Assembly (NCBI GenBank): GCA_958496175.1
Contig: OY292274.1
Span: 43,224,630 to 43,288,629, forward strand
Direction: 5' to 3'
Source: Sisyra terminalis
Lineage: Eukaryota > Arthropoda > Insecta > Neuroptera > Sisyridae
DNA length: 64,000 bases
The notes under the pieces were generated by a model. It was given only the letters and a program-made list of their open reading frames with translations. It did no database searches and was not told the origin of the DNA. Positions 11,386 through 21,959 of the stretch are shown in pieces; within the stretch, counting starts at the first letter, position 1, and every line of letters begins with the position of its first letter. The translations under genes were made by a program, and so were the position numbers.

Positions 11386-13990
11386 ACCTTTAACGTTTTA
11401 ATCAAATGTATCATATTAACTGTTTGTAGATTTGGTGAAATTGTTTTGATTTTAAAAATACCGATAATACCCTCAGAATTGCCATTTTAGTATATACAAC
11501 TCCAATTTTCAATTCAATGAGGATTGGGAATTACTTGAAAATGTAATTAATGTCAAAAATGTAAAAATTATGTAAAAATAATAAAATTAAGTAAAATATA
11601 ATTAAAAAAAAACACAAGTTTTAATTGTTTATTATCTGAAGCGCTTCTGTCAAGAAGTGCAGCTATAGGGAAGCGCAATTGTCGGTAGTACTTACGTAGA
11701 GGCGCTTTTGACGGGACACTATAGTTACTAAACGTGACGTTCCAATTTATGGAGAATTTAGAATAGCTAAGTCGATATTTTTGACACTTCTAGAGACTAT
11801 TTTAAAGCATTGTTACGAAAATGGACTGAAGAAAAAAGATTGAAAAGTAAATTTTATATAAAAATGAAAGAAGTGCTATTAATCTCAACGTTTCCATGAA
11901 AAATTTACGTCGCTGACCAAAATTGTGCTTTTCATAATTTTAATTTGATCTTTCAAAATTCAGTTTAAAATGTTTCCAATTAGAAAATATAGATACTTTT
12001 CGGCAAACATAATATCCAAAAGAAAAAAAACCTGAAGCCTTATAGTTTAAAAAAAGCGTTGTAAAGCTTAATCAAGATGAATTAAAAGTTTTAATTTATT
12101 TTCTTTAAATAATCTGAATAAATTCCAGGAAATCTTTGTAAAATGATTTAATAACTTTAATTAGCGAAAAATATTTTCAGGTTAAAAAAATTAACGGGAA
12201 ATGCCTAATTAGCACAATTTAATTGAGTTTCTATTTTTATTATTATTATAAGAGAGGATAACAACGCCAGTTTTCCCCTTCCAGTGCATGAGAATGGTAA
12301 ATAAAATACTAAATTTAATGAATGTGAAGCACATCAAAAAATTGTATTTCCTGTAAATCTCCTGTCATTAAGTTGGGAACGAAGAGAGGGATATAGATTG
12401 TCAAATGGAAAAAAAGAAAACGTTCGAGCTAAAACGTAATGGTAACATTGGCGAACAAAGCGAAATGTAACAACGTAACATCAATGTAAAAACTAAGCAG
12501 GAAAAGAGGCAAAGGACAACGGTTTTTTCAACAAAGTTCTATCAAAGATTTTTTATTTTTAATTCAATTAGATTCAGCCTTTATCTTTGTATTGCGATCA
12601 CATAGAAGCAATAAACTTAATTGCTCCAAATAAATATGGAACGGGAAATGTGCTAAAGATATTATACAGTCGCTTTTTCTACTACTATGTTAAATATTGA
12701 CTTGCAAATGCATTCAATTGGAATAACAAAAACGAATTTGAAAAGTTTCTTTATTTTTTGCTGATATTTAAATAGTTAGATTTAAATATTCATTAACAGT
12801 GATTGCTTTTTGAAACTTTCCTTAATTGTCTTAAAAAATGTTTAATGACTTCTTATTGTATAACAGTGAGATTGTATTGAATTTCGTGCGTTTACGTTTC
12901 AAGTTTATTTAACAGGCAATAAAATTTTTTTTCATTGTCAAATTATTTTAAGAAAACAGGAAACCCTTAGGCTTTGAAGCCTTAAAGCACGCGCACTATG
13001 ATTTAAGTTATGACCAAGAAGATAAAATCTTCAACAGGCAAAAGCAAGCTGAAAGCTTGTTAAGCTCAATGAATCATTCACAAGCGGAGAAATTAACAAT
13101 ACAAGTTAGTATAGAACAAATTAATGAACTTTAGTAAAAATAAATATAAAAAAAACGTGTTCAATTTTAAACATTGAGTGTCTATACCTCACAGCTCATA
13201 AAGTTCAATTGATTTTTATCTTTCATTGAATTCAAGCACGAAGAAAAGCGAGGCACTTTTTGTGTTTTATTACATAAAAATTAAAGCTTCCGTTACTTTG
13301 AAATTTATTAACACTCATAAATTGTTCGTTCATTTAAAAATTTCCTGTCGACTTATCAGACCCGATCTTGATCAGAATCTTACAATAGGTTTGAAAGATA
13401 ATTCAAAAATTAAAATGTATATTTTATGTTTGATTGCTTAAGAGAGCTTCAAGTAGTTGAAAAGTAATGAGAAGTGGAGGCACGGATGGTCGTGTCATGA
13501 CGGAAATCCGGACGTGACGTCGCATTGCAATGCTGAAACTTCACGTTTCGTGCTTCAAATTTTTGCTTCGGTAAATTCATACTTTCATAATATGAAAAAT
13601 TATTTATTATAGTTATTTTTGAATCAAATTTTACATACAAATGCGAAATGAAAAAAATACCGTCTCGTTTTCAAATTTGTATAAGTACAAATTGGAATTT
13701 TTATTTTATTTCTTTTTTAAATAAATTATTCAATGAGAGTTCCAATCACACCTTAATAATCGATAGACATAGAATGAAATACAGTTGAAACTTTTCTTGT
13801 TGTTTTTTAACAAAATAAAATTTAAAACAATTTAGCTATTTATTGTATGGTTAGATGTGGCTTACAAATTATGTTAAACAACGGAAAGTTTAAAAACAAG
13901 ATACTGAAATTATTGTTTAATTCTGTAATAGTCTCATAGTGCTTTTCTTTTTTGACACGTAAATCGCGCTACGGCGTATATTTGTATCCC
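11386..13990. other. AT-rich non-coding stretch
   Basis: There is no gene. Near 11638-11745 two imperfect direct copies of an AAGCGCTTCTGTCAAGAAGT-like segment occur about 62 bp apart, each followed by 'ctatag'. At 13485-13560 a GC-richer patch contains GACGTGACGTCGC, a CRE-like site. The short frames at 13226-13441 and 13449-13640 have no domain. Confidence 0.5.
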
Positions 13991-13995
13991 TAGAC

Positions 13996-15222
13996 CAGTG
14001 ATTATCAACTTTTTTTTTGTTGTGGCACATTTTTAATGATTTCAAAATTGAGCGACACAAAGAAAAAGATAAGTTTAAAAATTATGTAAACTCTTAAATC
14101 TAGCAACGTTGCATTTTCGACTTTGTTTTTAATTTACAAATAATAAATTCATATATCCATAATAAATAATAAATAAATAATAAATCGTTCCATAATGAAA
14201 ATTTATCCACAAAAGAGAAAAGCATAAAATATAAGAATTGAATTGACAAAAAAATCGCGAATAGATTAAAAAACAAAGTCGAAAATACAACGTTTCCAGA
14301 TTTGAGAGTGCTAAAAAGGACTTGAGTCACACACTGCGTAAAATAGTTTATGATAACAACTTTTAATGTGCGAAAAAAATAATATGTACTACAAAAATAG
14401 CAGGCAGTATGTTTATTAAGGAATTAAGTACTATTCAATAAAAATACTTTCAATGCGAAATTTGAGCTTGATGTTTTTAACTTTGATAATTTCTTTAATA
14501 AATATTTGGTCGTAAAAAAAATGGCAATGCTACTCTCAGATCGCCTTTTATAACAATCTTCACCTTTTCTTAGTTTTAATGTTGGTGAATGTTGAAAACC
14601 TGAATTCGCTTAAAGAAGATGTGGAAAACTGTAATAATATGTTAAAAGCTCTTTTGGCTATCATAGAATATTCGCATCGAATGTTAATCCAAAATGAATT
14701 GATTAATTGAATCTTCTGAATGTTTTAAAATTAAATCTCAATTTTTAGAAAGCGAAATGGGTTTTTCCTCTTCATTCAAAGTAAAGTCAAATACAAAAAT
14801 ATCCGTTATGAGAAATGGATTAAAAACCCAATTAAATTTCTTTATATCTAACTTTGAGAAATAATTAATAACTCTCCTGTAATGCTGTTAAATGGTCAGT
14901 AACAGTTGTTTTAATAGTTTTATAACAATCTTTTGGGACATATTGACAATGGTGGTTCTAACAATAAGTTTGATTATTGATAAATTTTGACGACATTTAA
15001 ATTAAAATAAATGTATGACATAAGTGATTCTTAAAATGAGATTTTCTCACGAATTTAAACAATGATTAATTATTTCAACATATTATTGAGCATATCACTT
15101 TTACGAATCCGAACGTTATTAGTAAACTTAAACACATTTAATTACCAATTTAAACGAACGAAAATATGCAGGATTTTTCTTAGTAATCCAAAGTGCCGCG
15201 GCACAGAATTTGAGAACCGCTG
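13996..15222 (-). mobile_element. hAT DNA transposon remnant
   Basis: This is a 1227-bp cut-and-paste element. The left end reads CAGTGATTATCAACTTTTTT followed by TGTTGTGGCACA. The reverse complement of the right end reads CAGCGGTTCTCAAATTCTGT followed by GCCGCGGCAC. CAG.GGTTCTCAA ends and a nearby 'gcggcaca' are typical of hAT elements of the SCAND3/ZBED type (established). The 8-bp flanks are CCCTAGAC on the left and CTCAAGAC on the right. They agree at 6 of 8 positions, consistent with an aged hAT target duplication. The interior carries minus-strand transposase debris. It cannot move by itself. Confidence 0.85.
14530..14960 (-). pseudogene. hAT transposase C-terminal remnant (SCAND3/ZBED5-like)
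   Basis: This is the decayed C-terminal end of a hAT transposase, including the dimerisation region. On the minus strand one frame gives FNWVFNPFLITDIF and then LNEEEKPISLS. A shifted frame gives FWINIRCEYSMIAKRAFNIL, then LQFSTSSLSEFRFST, then a near-match to NIKTKKR, and further on DLRVALPF. Zinc-finger hAT proteins of the SCAND3/ZBED5 group show this order: F.W..NPF, then FW..V..EYP.L...A...LLPF.TTYLCE.GFS, then I..K.R..L, then DLR.AL. Stops and at least two frameshifts break it. The DDE catalytic part and the BED finger are missing, deleted with the rest of the interior. The orientation agrees with the surrounding inverted repeats. Confidence 0.82.
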
Positions 15223-15439
15223 CTCAAGACTATGCATTAGTAGATTTATCCAGCCATATGTCTGTACAAAAAAAGGTAATACAAGAAATGTTCATTTTTA
15301 TTTTTATTGCAAAATGAACATAATTTTTTATTTATTTATTTTCTTCATTTTATATTTGCAATCTGTCCCTGAATAATGAGCAAATCAGATGCATCAAAGC
15401 ATGTTAGCAACGTTACGAACTCTTACGAAAAGAAATAGG

Positions 15440-15728
15440 GTCCAAAAATATAACAGACATATCCATCAAACTAACTTTATATAAAACCCTTTTAAGACCC
15501 ATTTGGATATGAGGAGTCGAACTGTGGGACTCCATTAAACCTGACACTATACAACGAATCCAGCTCTTTCAATCAACACCCTCTTTTTGTGATAAATTGA
15601 AGTAATTCATAAAGATCTCACATAGCTGAACTTATAACCGAAACATTTCTAAATTTCGCGAAAATTTATCTTCTCATACAAATTCAGAGTACAAACACTG
15701 TTATCCATTCAACACTCAAAAATCCTTC
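15440..15728 (+). pseudogene. Jockey-like LINE fragment (reverse transcriptase thumb)
   Basis: This is a decayed piece from the end of a LINE reverse transcriptase. It reads IKLTLYKTLLRPIW, a stop, then GVELWDSIKPDTIQRIQLFQ. Jockey-group proteins have KL.LYK.L.RPIWTYG..LWG..K.SNI.RIQ.FQ at this point. After a break it continues with IHKDL-like and AELITETFLNFARKF segments, similar to the following L.IPTV.E....Y..RF block. Stops and frameshifts prevent any product. It starts about 220 bp beyond the right end of the hAT element and in the opposite orientation, so it is an independent insertion. Confidence 0.75.
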
Positions 15729-15729
15729 A

Positions 15730-18390
15730 AAATAGGAGAGGGTCAAAATATCACCTTCTCTGTTCATTTAGTTTCAATGCTTTTCATTTGCTTATTGTCT
15801 TCTTTTTGTCTGCTTATAATTCTCCTGTAAGAAAATCATCAAAATCAAAATTATTTATGTAGTTTTTTTAATGACATTTTGTATTGTTTTGGAGATTTCT
15901 AGTAGGCGTGGGGGAAGAGGGTATATATTGGGATGTAGGAATACGGGAGGGGCAGTCGAGAGAAACAAATTATACGGTGAAGAAGGTTAAGTACGTGTGT
16001 GAATAATAAAGGAATTTGACATTTCAAAAAATAAGTCTTTTTTATTTTTGTGTTTGCGCAATTGAACAACAATTTATTTATTGATTTTTTCTATTGATAA
16101 TAATTTCTTAAACAAAAGTGCAACTCATGAAATAAATTTACAATTTTCATTTATGTCACTGAAACCTCTAATTTCACGATGAATAATAAAAATCTAGAAA
16201 GCTTCATGTAGCGCCCTTGTAAATAATCGTCAGATCGACCCACCATCCATAATTTTTCATTAACTCTTTTCAAACCGGAAATTTTCATGTTAACGTATTC
16301 CTGTCTTAAAATTCGTTCAAGGGGCTCACTTCTCTGCATCTCTGTATGAATAAAATCAATGGTCATAATCCTTGTTCACGCTCATTCGTTATCTCCCAGA
16401 GTCACTTTTCTCGACTACGTTAGAAGTTATAAATGTGTAACTGTACAATTTACGATCAGAGTCTTCCTCGACTTCCCTTCTTTGCCATTTGCAACGATCC
16501 TTGGCCGGTTATAGTTTCGATATTTTAATGTTAACGGAAACGATAAATTTACAAGTTGGAGAATTTAAATCTTGGACACACGCGATAAGTCGATTTGTAC
16601 TAATAAAAAAAAAAGAAAAAAGGAAAATCAACACCAAAAAAAAATGTATTAAAATTCATTATTTTCGTTATTTAAAGAAATAAATCATTTAAAAAAGCTC
16701 TCTTTTTTGAATGGTATAAATATACGCAGCATCCCCACAACAAGCATCTCGACGCCAAGGTCCACCACCTGTTACACATATACATTTACGACGCCGAATA
16801 AATTCATTTCAACGACAGGGTTTTTTCTTCGTTCCCTTATTTCTTTAAATTCTTATTAAACTACAAACACCTGTGATTGGATTTTCACTTGTAAAACAAA
16901 GAAGTTGTAAATTTGTAACATAATGATAATAACATAATAGCAGAAAACACTAAAGTTTAAATTCCAGCTTGATTTTGATTTTTTCAAATTGTTTCATTTT
17001 TTAAAACCAAAAGGTTTGTGGCATGTTTGCATCAGACAAAAATGAATTCAAAAATGAATTCGTCTTTCATTTCTTTTATTAAATGCAAAAGAAAGAGAGA
17101 AAATTCGCAAAGAATTGAAGATAGACGTACTTTATACTCTCATACCATTGCAGTTCACCTGGATAACATAGCTTCCATCCAGGATAGGAGGTCATGCCGT
17201 GATGAAAAGGGGTAAGGAGTAGATTGTTAATGAGACGTCTTGTAATTTAATATCATCGTTTGGTTTTCTTGAATTATTATTTCATTTTACATTATCCTCG
17301 CTCTCCAACCCCTGTGAAATTCAACGTGAATTGTGTAAATTGTTTTAATGAAAAATATGCTCTTCAAACACGTTTTTCTCTATCTCTTACCTTCAATACT
17401 TTTTTTCTTGCACCGCGTTTTTGCTGCTGTCTATCATTTATCATTTTCTGTGAGATCCAAAAAAGTACTCGTCATTAACACGAACTTAGTACGCGTTGAT
17501 TAAAACCATGAGACAAAAATGGAAAAAGAACTCGGGAAAAGCTCTCGCTGTTCGGAATTCGTAACACGAAAGTATTTCTCAATCGTGTCCCCTTGGAAAA
17601 ATTTATTTTTCTACGTGAGAATTAGGTTCAATACTGCCAACTAATTATCACCGTCCAAGAAAAAGTTTTTCACTCGATCACAACTAATCTCGATAATAAT
17701 TCTAAGGATAAGATTGCCGCGAGATGGTACAAAACTGTTGGAATACAACAAAGAAGAAATGAACTTGGTAATTATATACACCGACGACGTCTATTTCTTT
17801 CCTTTCTTAATTCCATATAAATAGCCTGCAAAAAAATAAGCACTGCAAAATAGTACACTGGTAGAAACATTGAAGTGCAAATAAATTAATGTTTTATGTT
17901 TAATTTGTGTTTATCAATCATTTAATTAAATCTAACAACTATTTTTAGTTCTATTTTTTCTATTTTTCTTTCACGTTTTGCTCAATTAGTTACCGATACA
18001 TTTTGTAATATACATATAGTGATTCAAAACTCAGTGAATATATTTTAATGGTATTTTTCGGAATCAAAAAAAAATCCATATTAAAAATATGTTTTACAAT
18101 GTGCTCCGATAGTCTTTAAAACTATTCTTAGTTGTACAAAAATTAAAATAGTAACATCAAGTTATAATAACAATTAGGTATGAAAACTTTGTTTTTCAAA
18201 TACTACATCTTAAACGTAATTTTATGGGCAATGCAGAAATAAATATTTTCTTCTTATTTATTATATTTTTTTCAAAAAGTTTGAACTTTGAAAGAATCAA
18301 ATCAGGCACTTGTAGTCAACTTAATATTATATTTTGTTACTCTTCTATCAAAAAATTAAACTTTACCTTGAAATGCTGAATGAACTTTAT
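15730..18390. other. Non-coding stretch
   Basis: I recognise no gene. Two sites look vaguely like promoter or LTR pieces: TATATATTGG at 15922 followed by AATAATAAAGG at 16002, and TATAAATATACG at 16716 followed by AATAAA at 16798. Neither has matching repeats, so I do not call them. Frames of 60-78 codons (16151-16366, 16489-16683, 17018-17215, 17260-17478) carry no domain. The part at 17480-17760 is GC-richer and unique-looking. Confidence 0.45.
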
Positions 18391-18394
18391 TTTT

Positions 18395-19060
18395 ATTTTT
18401 TTTTAGTCGATACGGGATATTATTAATATGAGAAAAAAATAATATTGGTTATGAAAAACTTGTATTTTGAGAGAAAAGAGTTTTAATTTTAATGAGCAGA
18501 TAAGATTCCGAAGAATGTTCGTGAGCTTATGAGTCATCTGGACGTCAAAGTGCGCGTATTGAAGCTGAGATATAAACAGATCATTAAGCGGTAACCATAG
18601 AACAAGTAATTATTTATACAATTTCTCATATTTATCACTACAAAAACATTTTTATATCCTAAAAACTATTATCAATTTTTTTCTTCGAAATAAAGGTTGC
18701 GTATATTGAAAATAGTTAAAAATGTGAATTGTTTCCTTAGGAAACAGGTTGTGTAAATTGGAAATGGTTACAGTTGTCTATTTTTTCCTTAGAAATAGAC
18801 GTTAAATTGATTGTAAATGATTAAAATAATTAACGCAATGTTTTAACGATTGCAACAACCTTTCGCTTGGTGTTAAAATACATTTGTCGTAGAAAAACAT
18901 CCATGGGATTTCAAAGTTTCGTTTTGTGACTTCATTTATTGGTCAGCCAATAGGACCTCGCTTTTGGCATTTGGAATTGAACGATTATTTTTGCATTGTC
19001 AAATGAATATTTTTTCTTTGAATTATACCAAGTTAAGTTAAAAATTAATATCTACACTAT
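18395..19060. repeat. Unclassified inverted-repeat family, copy A
   Basis: This copy aligns by eye along its length with 29097-29630. Shared landmarks in order are TTATGAAAAACTTGTATTTT, a 'taattttaatgagcag' segment, GAGATATAAACAGATCATTA, 'aacaacctttcgcttggtgtta', 'atttcaaagtttcgttttgtga', 'gccaatagga' and 'gttaagttaaaaatta'. The two CRE-like octamers seen in copy B are mutated here to GGACGTCA and TGACTTCA. The segments around them are inverted relative to each other (GACGTCA...GCGTATTGAA against TTTCAAAG...GTGACTTC), which suggests a DNA-element origin. There is no open frame. This copy is longer than copy B because of an internal tandem triplication. Confidence 0.72.
18680..18835. repeat. 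Three-unit tandem array inside copy A
   Basis: Three units of about 53 bp are each headed by 'ttt.cttcg/taggaaa' and followed by 'gt..gtaaattggaaat.gtta'. They occupy the place where copy B has a single unit (TTTCTTTTCGTAGGAACAGA then 'tgtaaattgtaaatag'). The array therefore arose within the family after it spread, or was lost in copy B. Confidence 0.55.
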
Positions 19061-19324
19061 GGTTTGATACTAGTTTAGAACGTTGATAAAACAATTGAAA
19101 TTATTGTTAGATCATGTGTATTAGGTCCATACAATGGTGCAAATTCTGTAAAGAATTCTAATTATAAAACAAGAGCGGTTGAAACTTATTCTCTAAAAAA
19201 AAACTAGACTTTTAAAAGAAGTATAACTTCTATCGTGCGTCCATAAGTACTGATAAGTACACACCCACACTTTTAAATTTTAAATTATTGTTCATATCAA
19301 TCAAAATTAATGTATCATACAAAA

Positions 19325-20015
19325 ATGAGGGATCCTTTGTGCATGAAGGATATGGCATGGCAATAGTAAGTGAAATTTTTTTAATCAGGAAAAGTCTTTA
19401 GATACGGGGTATATTCATATTCTCCACTAAGGCCGAGGCTAGCATAATAAATTTGAAAATAATTGAAAAAGACCAAAAAACATCCGTCGATCATTTGGTC
19501 CGACTCACAAACTTGAGTGAAAGCCCTTCTTAATGATAAGAAAAAAACACTGACATTCTTGAGCTGAAAATTAAATTAAGAGAGCTTTGGACAAACTATT
19601 TCTACTATTTTTAAATAACCCTCATATGGATTCCCGAGAGGAATTGAAAGCGATGAAAAGGTTGGTAAGAAAGCAAAGGATTCAACAACGGAGTCAAGAA
19701 ACAATGGTGGTCAATAAACAATACTTGGTGGACATTGGACAAGACCACGAAAATTGTTTAAGGCTAGGAAAATAATTATGGAAACCTTTAAGTTTTACGA
19801 TCTAACCCGGAGAGAGGAGGTAATTTTAAATAGACTGCTAATCGGCCATATGGGTTTGATAAATCTCCATTCAATTACTGGAAAAACCTTAGAGCATAAT
19901 CAATGCAAAAGGGAAAAATCAGTGTATCATATCGTCCTAAAATGCAAGGGAACGGAAGCTGAAAGAAGAAGTGGTATCCTACTGAAATAGAAGACTACTT
20001 GGCCGTAAAAAGTGG
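19325..20015 (+). pseudogene. LINE fragment: RNase H to C-terminal zinc-knuckle region
   Basis: This is a decayed end of a jockey-type LINE polyprotein. The first part reads VHEGYGMAIVSE and, after a shift, FSTKAEASIINLKIIEKDQK. This matches RNase H of non-LTR elements (GYG....., then SIFTAEA.AI..AL..I), which removes the RNA strand after copying. The second part reads LTRREEVILNRLLIGHMGLI, then EHNQCKREKSVYHIVLKCKG. It matches the downstream L.R...V...RLRIGHT.LTH block and the C..C...ET..HIL..C knuckle, of which the first cysteines are partly lost. Two frames of 62 and 78 codons overlap here and are pieces of the same original reading frame. Breaks separate the domains, so nothing functional is made. 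Confidence 0.75.
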
Positions 20016-20019
20016 TGTG

Positions 20020-21695
20020 AAGACCACTTTAAGGTTTCTGATAGTGATAAGGATGGTTAAATTTCTCTAAACTTGTGCGAGTTATGAGGTATGTGGTAAA
20101 ATTCTAAGTGTAAGAGTTTCAAGAGTGACAATTGCTTATAGCCCTGGTTATTGAAACGACAATAAAAAATTCAGTGAGAAAAATGAATAAAAGAAGATTC
20201 AATGAAAAAATTCATTAAAGTGATTCGAATTCAGAGTTTTTCAGCGAAAATAAAATTTTACCCAGAAAAATGGACTTGAAATGTCAAAGCCTTGAAAAGT
20301 TTTAAATGTTCCTAGAATAAAATAAAAAATGAACAAGGGGCAGTTCGGAACAAATATTTTTTTTCATTAATTTTATTACATATACTTTATTATGGTGTTA
20401 AAATTGTTTTAAATATATTTAACTTCCATTTTAAAATGTAAACTTTTAAAAAGATTTTGTTCGCAAAGGGAAGAAAAAAAAATTCAATATTTGGTTACGA
20501 ACAATAGAGTTTGCTAAAATTCTCTCACAAAAAAATATTTTTGCGAGCTTACCAGAGTTTTCAATGAAATTCGTCAAAATATTTGTGTTTGAATCAAACG
20601 ATCAAGAAAATTTATCGTCTTCCTTTTCAATGTTATGAAATTAATCGATTTTTTGACTTTATAATTTTGTGATTTATAAGATATTTTAAACTTCAACTTT
20701 TCTCTAAAACTAACAAGCTTGAACCATATTAAGCTTCCCTTCATTGAATTAATAGTAACAAAATTTTTAATAACGTCCAATTGAGATCATGTGGATGATG
20801 ATAGATAAAAACACTATACTAAAAAAAGAACAACTCAAAACATCGATAAGGGTGTCCAAAAGTACAAATATTTTACCAAAATTTTGTAGTACTAAGTAAA
20901 ATCCTTCAGAAATCACCTAAAAAAACTTGTCAATAAGATTTCTCTACTTTAGAACATGATTCCCAGAAATTTGTTAGATTGTACAACAAATAATTTCAAT
21001 ACTGTCAATTTGTGTTCAGCCGAGGGAAATTGGGTCTAAAAAATATAATGCAATTTGATTAATAGTCGCCGAAAATTCGTGAAAATGAAAGACAAACAAC
21101 ATTTGAAAAACGTTCGTTTTGAATTTATCAAATCAAATGTGTCAATTGAAAAAGATTACTAGAAACTTGTGTAAACAAGGGTGATCGTCAATTACGATAA
21201 GGTAGCCGAATCTTGATGAAAATCGATGGCAAATATTAGCTAAAAGAAAGTTTGTTTATACTAGGGAGTAGGGAGAATAGTGAAAGACTATCACTAAGAA
21301 AAAAAAACAGAGCTCGTGGGAATCGACTGAAAAAGACACTAAGCGAAAGCCGTCCGGAAACTCAAAAGGAATCAAGGTTAAAGTCAAGAAAAATGAAATG
21401 ACTGAGAAACCAAAAAAAATAATATACCAATACCTACGGTGTTTTACGGGAAACCAAAGAAAGAATCACTTAAAGTTTCAATTAGTTCCAACAAAATAAC
21501 TTTATTAAGAATAAAATAATTAATAATGTCTTTGCTAATAAAGTCGCTTTATAAATACATACTTATGTGATTAACGAATTTAGTGTCTATAAGAATCCGT
21601 TCGTTGATAATTGTTATAAAATTTTCTTTTCACAAGACATCAACCCTCTTATCTACCAGTTCCGCTAGTAGATTACAAAAATTAATTGTCAATCC
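20020..21695. other. AT-rich non-coding stretch
   Basis: I see no gene, RNA or repeat that I can support. A purine-rich tract at about 21280-21430 is unusual for the surroundings but has no open frame longer than chance. Confidence 0.45.
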
Positions 21696-21699
21696 TATT

Positions 21700-21955
21700 T
21701 TTTTCATCATCCGAAATTCTACCTCTTTTTATCTAAATGCCAGTTATTTCAATTATGAATAGATGAATCATATAAGATAGCTTTTTAATATATAAAGATT
21801 TATCTATTAGATAGTTACAAATTTATCCTACACACATCTGAGGTGAAAATTCTTTTGTTTTCTCTATCTCTTGTATAATATTTTATCTAGAAGATAAATA
21901 TTACTATCTAGATGTGAAAATATCAACTATCTACCCAAAGTTGAAAAAAACTTAA
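21700..21955. repeat. Unclassified dispersed repeat, copy 1 (partner at 60.1 kb)
   Basis: The segment shares ordered blocks with 60100-60262: 'atttcaattatgaatagatga' against 'atttcactcatagatagaga', then 'ataagatagctttttaatatataaa' against 'ttaagatagctatttaataattaaa', and AAGATAAATATTACTATCTA then 'gatgtgaaaatatcaac' against AAAGATATATTTTACTATTT then 'agatgggaaaatatcgg'. It contains several TATCTA/TAGATA words in both orientations. No frame and no target duplication are visible. The class is unknown. Confidence 0.5.
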
Positions 21956-21959
21956 GAAA

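Noticed and set aside
15900..16040. TATATATTGG plus AATAAAGG, possible LTR
   Set aside because: Only two weak signals, with no borders.
16700..16830. TATAAATATACG with a downstream AATAAA, possible LTR or promoter
   Set aside because: There is no terminal TG...CA, no partner repeat and no coding sequence nearby. Such words are frequent in AT-rich DNA.
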